Shown one piece after another: positions 60,852-64,000 of a stretch of DNA of 64,000 nt. The translations under genes were made by a program, and so were the position numbers. The stretch is taken from positions 372,001-436,000 of the forward strand of contig CAVQOI010000008.1 of assembly GCA_963714425.1 (NCBI GenBank). The letters run 5' to 3'. Under the pieces are notes generated by a model. It made no database searches and had not been told where the DNA came from. It saw nothing but the letters and a program-made list of their open reading frames with translations. Each line of letters starts with the position of its first letter. Within the stretch, counting starts at the first letter, position 1. This DNA is from DATCYX01 sp963714425 (GTDB lineage Bacteria; Chloroflexota; Anaerolineae; Anaerolineales; UBA4823).

Positions 60852-62037
60852 AAAGCCGACCTCGTTCGCGCTTCTTACTGACACTTTATTCTCTGCGGTT
60901 GCTCTTGGCCATTTTTCCGTTGATGTGATCAATGGATTACGTGCCGTTCTACTGACATTTCTAAGCGCACCGCTGGGCCTGTCCAATACGGCGCTAGGCT
61001 TTTTCAGCACTATATATGTCGTCGCAGGTGCGTTGTTCCAGCCAGTCTTCGGCTTTTTCGCCGATCGGCTGGGTGTGCGCCGGCTGGTGGCAGCTGGCAT
61101 CCTTTGGATGTCCATCTTTTTCGCGCTAGCGTTACTCACACCTGGCTCGTTGGCGCTGGGGTGGCTCGTCCTCGCTAGTCTGGGATCCGCGGCTTTCCAT
61201 CCAGCAGGTGCCATGCAGGCAATTCTACGGGGTAGGTCCCATCTGGCGGGGCGCGAAACCACCTCTACCGCATATTTTTTTGTGTTCGGGCAATCTGGTC
61301 ACTTTATCGGACCACTCATCGCCGGCCCGATGCTCGATCGATTCGGCTTGACTGGATTGCTATGGATGGCGGGGGGTCTTTTCTTGGTGGGATTGTTATC
61401 CTGGAGGCACCTGGCTGGAGCGGAGGTACCCAAGCAGGTGAAACAATCCGAGGTCCTTGAAAGAAGCCAAGCCATCCCGAAACCTACCGAGAAGCGGTTT
61501 GGCTGGCCACTTCTGGCATTCGCGATCGTCGCGGCATTCCAGGCATGGTCTCAACAGAATATGATCACCTTCGTCCCAAAATATCTCAGTGATCTCGGGC
61601 AGAGCGCGGCGGTCTATGGATTAATTGCAGCGTTGTTCATGGGAGGCTCAGCGTTCGGTAGTGGACTGGGTGGAAATTTGGCTGACCGTTTTGGAAAACG
61701 GCGTGTGGCGGCGATATCCCTAGCTGTGGCATCCATCCCGTTATATCTCGTCGGAGCATTGGGTTGGTCTCCATTGCTTTTCGTGATTGTCCCTTTGGCG
61801 GGGATGTTCACAGGCGCAGTGCACAGCATTCTGGTTGTGCTGGCGCAACGCATGATACCCGGTGGCATGGCTATGGCATCTGGCTTGATCCTGGGATTTA
61901 TGTTCTCTTCTGGAGCGATTGGCACGGCTCTATGTGGCTATCTGGCAGACCAAGCCGGATTCCCGCTTGTATTTAAACTGACATCCTTAATTGCACTTAC
62001 CGCCAGCGTGCTTGCACTGACGTTGCAGAAGAAATAA
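60826..62037 (+). CDS. Major facilitator superfamily transporter
   Basis: A 403-residue protein with about twelve spans. The loop 2-3 motif ADRLGVRRLVAAG and the loop 8-9 counterpart ADRFGKRRVAAIS are the MFS signatures. SAAFHPAGAMQAILRG recalls the fosmidomycin-resistance (Fsr) subfamily of exporters. The N-terminus overlaps nadD by 26 nt; a later internal start is possible but none is better supported. Substrate unknown. Confidence 0.85.
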   Translation: MKEISTASKKPTSFALLTDTLFSAVALGHFSVDVINGLRAVLLTFLSAPLGLSNTALGFFSTIYVVAGALFQPVFGFFADRLGVRRLVAAGILWMSIFFALALLTPGSLALGWLVLASLGSAAFHPAGAMQAILRGRSHLAGRETTSTAYFFVFGQSGHFIGPLIAGPMLDRFGLTGLLWMAGGLFLVGLLSWRHLAGAEVPKQVKQSEVLERSQAIPKPTEKRFGWPLLAFAIVAAFQAWSQQNMITFVPKYLSDLGQSAAVYGLIAALFMGGSAFGSGLGGNLADRFGKRRVAAISLAVASIPLYLVGALGWSPLLFVIVPLAGMFTGAVHSILVVLAQRMIPGGMAMASGLILGFMFSSGAIGTALCGYLADQAGFPLVFKLTSLIALTASVLALTLQKK

Positions 62038-62055
62038 AGGTCTGACTGCGAATCG

Positions 62056-64000
62056 TCAAGGGTTGAGCGTTATGGCTGCTGATAAACTGCCTTCGCTGTT
62101 GATGGTCACAAGGCCGACCGGGAACGGCAGAAAATGGCCTGCAGGATAATCCCGGTTTGGATCTTCTTGCCCCCCCATCAATTGTCTGGTTTCCGTAAAG
62201 TCGCTTACCGACATCCACGCGTCTGATTCAACCTTGAGTTGGTAACCTCGAGAGAGATGCCAGACCGCCTGATTTTCGCCATCTTCCCAGGAAACTTGGT
62301 CAACCCATCCTTGACGGAAACGCATCTCTGGATCTATTGAAACTGGGATGTGAGCAGTCAAGGGCTGCGAGCTCAGGATTTCAATCTGAATACCCAATGA
62401 ACTGATCTGGTACGTCTTCTGAATTCCTTGCCCCATCAGAATCAGACGTCCATCTTGAATTATATATGTATAGGGTCCGAGCTCGTCAGCAAAGGCCCCT
62501 GGGATCACCTGAGGGTCAGCGGAAAGTCCGCCAGTGAGGTTCCAACTAGCCGGGTCGCCTAATCCGACATTAAATTGAGATGTGGGCGCGATCACCTGGA
62601 TTACTTCGTCAGACTTACGCACGAATAAGTACGTGAGCGCGCCCGAGTCCAATTCTATGACTGCAAATACCTCCGGCGAAATCAGCAGACATTCAGACTG
62701 ACCGTCCAGATCGATGTCCTCGGTGCACGAAGATGTTTGGTTTGGTGAGATCTCCCAAATCCCTGCTGTCAACAAGGCGTTAATCTGACCGACATATTGG
62801 AGGCGCAGAGCATCTGTTGTTTCTACGTCCGGAAAGACAGGGCTATACAAAGAATAAAATGCTTGCCATGCACTGTGCTGTAAATTCGAGTCTGGTAGGT
62901 ATACCAGCTTACTAGCAACAGATCTGATGAGCTGTGCCGAAGCACCCTGCTCAGCGGTTTCTGTTTCGGAATCACTCCTGAACGAGCGTTCCTGATTCAT
63001 GCTTATCAGGTCGTATGCGCTTAATACTCGCATCCAGGGATGTTTTGTGATGTAAAGGAAGGCGCTTCGAGAGATTTGTGGCACTCCCCACTCGCTTTCG
63101 GGAAGGCTACCACCCAGGTGCACGATCTGAATTATTTCCGGATGTTTTCCGGATGCCAAAGCCGCATTCAAGAGTGTTTTACGCATATCTAGCGTCAGCC
63201 CTTCCGTGGTTGCCTGAATGGTATGCGGAGCGCCAGTGATCGGGAGGATGAGCTTGTCGCGCAGGCGGAAAGGGGTGATGATCTCTGAGTAATTCTCATC
63301 GCTCCGCAGAAACGCTACCAGGTATCCGGGAGGGAGATAGTCTGTTGATGTAGCCAGGAGAAACTGGCTACCGGGAATACCAAACTGCAGCCCAACCTGG
63401 CGGCTATAATTGGCTGCTTTTGTGTATGTTGCATCGGGTAGAGATGGAAGGGATTGGAAAGGAATATCGGGCATAACGTCTGGCAAGATCAATAACCCTT
63501 CCAGTTGCATGTCTTGCACAAGCTCCAGTCCTCTGGCGTAATCCAGGGCAGAGAGTGCGGTGGGATACTTTAGATCGATGAGAGCGAGGGGGATTTGGTG
63601 ATTGCGAGCCGTTCGCAGCAAGTTGAATAATCCATGGCGACCGCCAAAGGGTCCGGTATGAGCGCCGTCCCAGCGCCGCAGAGCCTGGACTGGAGATGAT
63701 GCTGGAAAGGAATTCCAAAATGTGAAGAGGAGTTTGGCTGAGGGAGGCGGGGGATCTAGGGCGTGAAAGGGTGGTATACGATCGCTGATCTCAGTCTGGC
63801 CGGGCGGAGTGGTGAATAACTGAAGCCGCAATTTACCGAGGGAAGAGATGAGACGATCCCCAGACAGTTTGATTGTAATATAATCGAGCAGAGGATTACG
63901 CAATATGCGTATAGCCATATCGAGATTAGGCTGCCCTGACGCGTCTAGGGAGATGATTTGGCCTGAGGCATCGATCACAACGAGAGAATCCCATTCTATT
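62056..64000 (-). CDS. Large unrecognised protein, 5' end beyond the window
   Basis: The frame is open from the right edge of the window to the stop near 62056, so the visible 648 codons are a C-terminal part; a GTG at 63978 is internal. The N-terminal visible part (SLVVIDASGQIISLDASGQ) suggests an extracytoplasmic sensor-like or beta-repeat module, and a later segment (LVQDMQLEGLLILPDVMPDIPF) looks like a TIM-barrel or glycosidase-like fold. The C-terminus has a beta-rich stretch. A poly-Ser-rich linker is absent. No family is recognised. The gene converges with the MFS gene and has an 18-nt gap to it. Confidence 0.6.
   Translation of the reverse strand, partial: IEWDSLVVIDASGQIISLDASGQPNLDMAIRILRNPLLDYITIKLSGDRLISSLGKLRLQLFTTPPGQTEISDRIPPFHALDPPPPSAKLLFTFWNSFPASSPVQALRRWDGAHTGPFGGRHGLFNLLRTARNHQIPLALIDLKYPTALSALDYARGLELVQDMQLEGLLILPDVMPDIPFQSLPSLPDATYTKAANYSRQVGLQFGIPGSQFLLATSTDYLPPGYLVAFLRSDENYSEIITPFRLRDKLILPITGAPHTIQATTEGLTLDMRKTLLNAALASGKHPEIIQIVHLGGSLPESEWGVPQISRSAFLYITKHPWMRVLSAYDLISMNQERSFRSDSETETAEQGASAQLIRSVASKLVYLPDSNLQHSAWQAFYSLYSPVFPDVETTDALRLQYVGQINALLTAGIWEISPNQTSSCTEDIDLDGQSECLLISPEVFAVIELDSGALTYLFVRKSDEVIQVIAPTSQFNVGLGDPASWNLTGGLSADPQVIPGAFADELGPYTYIIQDGRLILMGQGIQKTYQISSLGIQIEILSSQPLTAHIPVSIDPEMRFRQGWVDQVSWEDGENQAVWHLSRGYQLKVESDAWMSVSDFTETRQLMGGQEDPNRDYPAGHFLPFPVGLVTINSEGSLSAAITLNP

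Noticed and set aside
1..64000. CRISPR arrays, tRNA genes, rRNA genes and intact insertion sequences
   Set aside because: No regular repeat-spacer pattern, no tRNA cloverleaf signature and no transposase was noticed in the gaps between genes.

Overview
The window looks like a piece of a chromosome from an anaerobic environmental bacterium, most plausibly a Chloroflexota (Anaerolineae-like) genome. That placement is inference from gene content: a large polysaccharide locus with a Wzc-like copolymerase but no outer-membrane exporter, membrane proteins with a spermidine-synthase-like domain, LysM/M23 lipoproteins, and a thiosulfate/polysulfide-reductase-like molybdoenzyme operon. No rRNA or tRNA gene was seen.

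Region 1 (1-40959) is one long, nearly unidirectional plus-strand polysaccharide biosynthesis cluster. It holds about ten glycosyltransferases of GT2, GT4 and GT39 type (one only as a C-terminal stub at the window edge), a polyprenyl-phosphate sugar transferase (34855-36366), a Wzy-like polymerase (16521-17957), two GalE-like epimerases, a heptose-kinase-like GHMP kinase, an AsnB/NadE pair, and a Wzz/tyrosine-kinase fusion (39247-40890) followed by a strong terminator. Its decoration genes are unusually rich: three acyltransferase-3 membrane enzymes, two sulfotransferase-like proteins, two alkaline-phosphatase-superfamily enzymes, three acyl carrier proteins and two AMP-forming ligases.

The most unusual part is 4250-9264. 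An acyl-CoA-dehydrogenase-like enzyme, a stand-alone adenylation domain with what reads as the proline code of the PltF family, two tandem carrier proteins and a flavin-dependent halogenase-like protein together match the pyrrole-2-carboxyl-carrier-protein pathway of pyoluteorin, clorobiocin and prodiginine biosynthesis. Placed inside a polysaccharide cluster and next to two membrane acyltransferases, it suggests a glycan carrying a (possibly halogenated) pyrrole-2-carboxyl ester. A decayed copy of the halogenase start lies between the two carrier proteins.

Region 2 (41038-52421) is mixed: a secreted CBM9-like/DNRLRE protein broken by a one-base frameshift, a membrane-anchored isoaspartyl methyltransferase, a large membrane protein with a spermidine-synthase-like domain, an ABC transporter pair behind a near-consensus promoter, a LysM-M23 lipoprotein, an FmdB-type zinc ribbon, and an APC permease fused to two universal-stress domains.

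Region 3 (52551-58818, minus strand) is a compact respiratory operon, in transcription order: ArsR regulator, triheme cytochrome c, YeeE/YedE transporter half, second YeeE/YedE half, Tat-exported molybdopterin oxidoreductase, four-cluster ferredoxin subunit, cytochrome b. The second YeeE/YedE half is interrupted by one in-frame UGA exactly where the family has a conserved Cys in a G-x-C-P-G-T motif, and a bacterial SECIS-like hairpin follows the UGA. It is a candidate selenoprotein.

Region 4 (58992-64000) is housekeeping: Obg GTPase, NadD, an MFS transporter, and a large unrecognised protein on the minus strand that runs off the window. By eye the polysaccharide cluster is more AT-rich than regions 3-4, which fits an accessory island; no GC computation was made.
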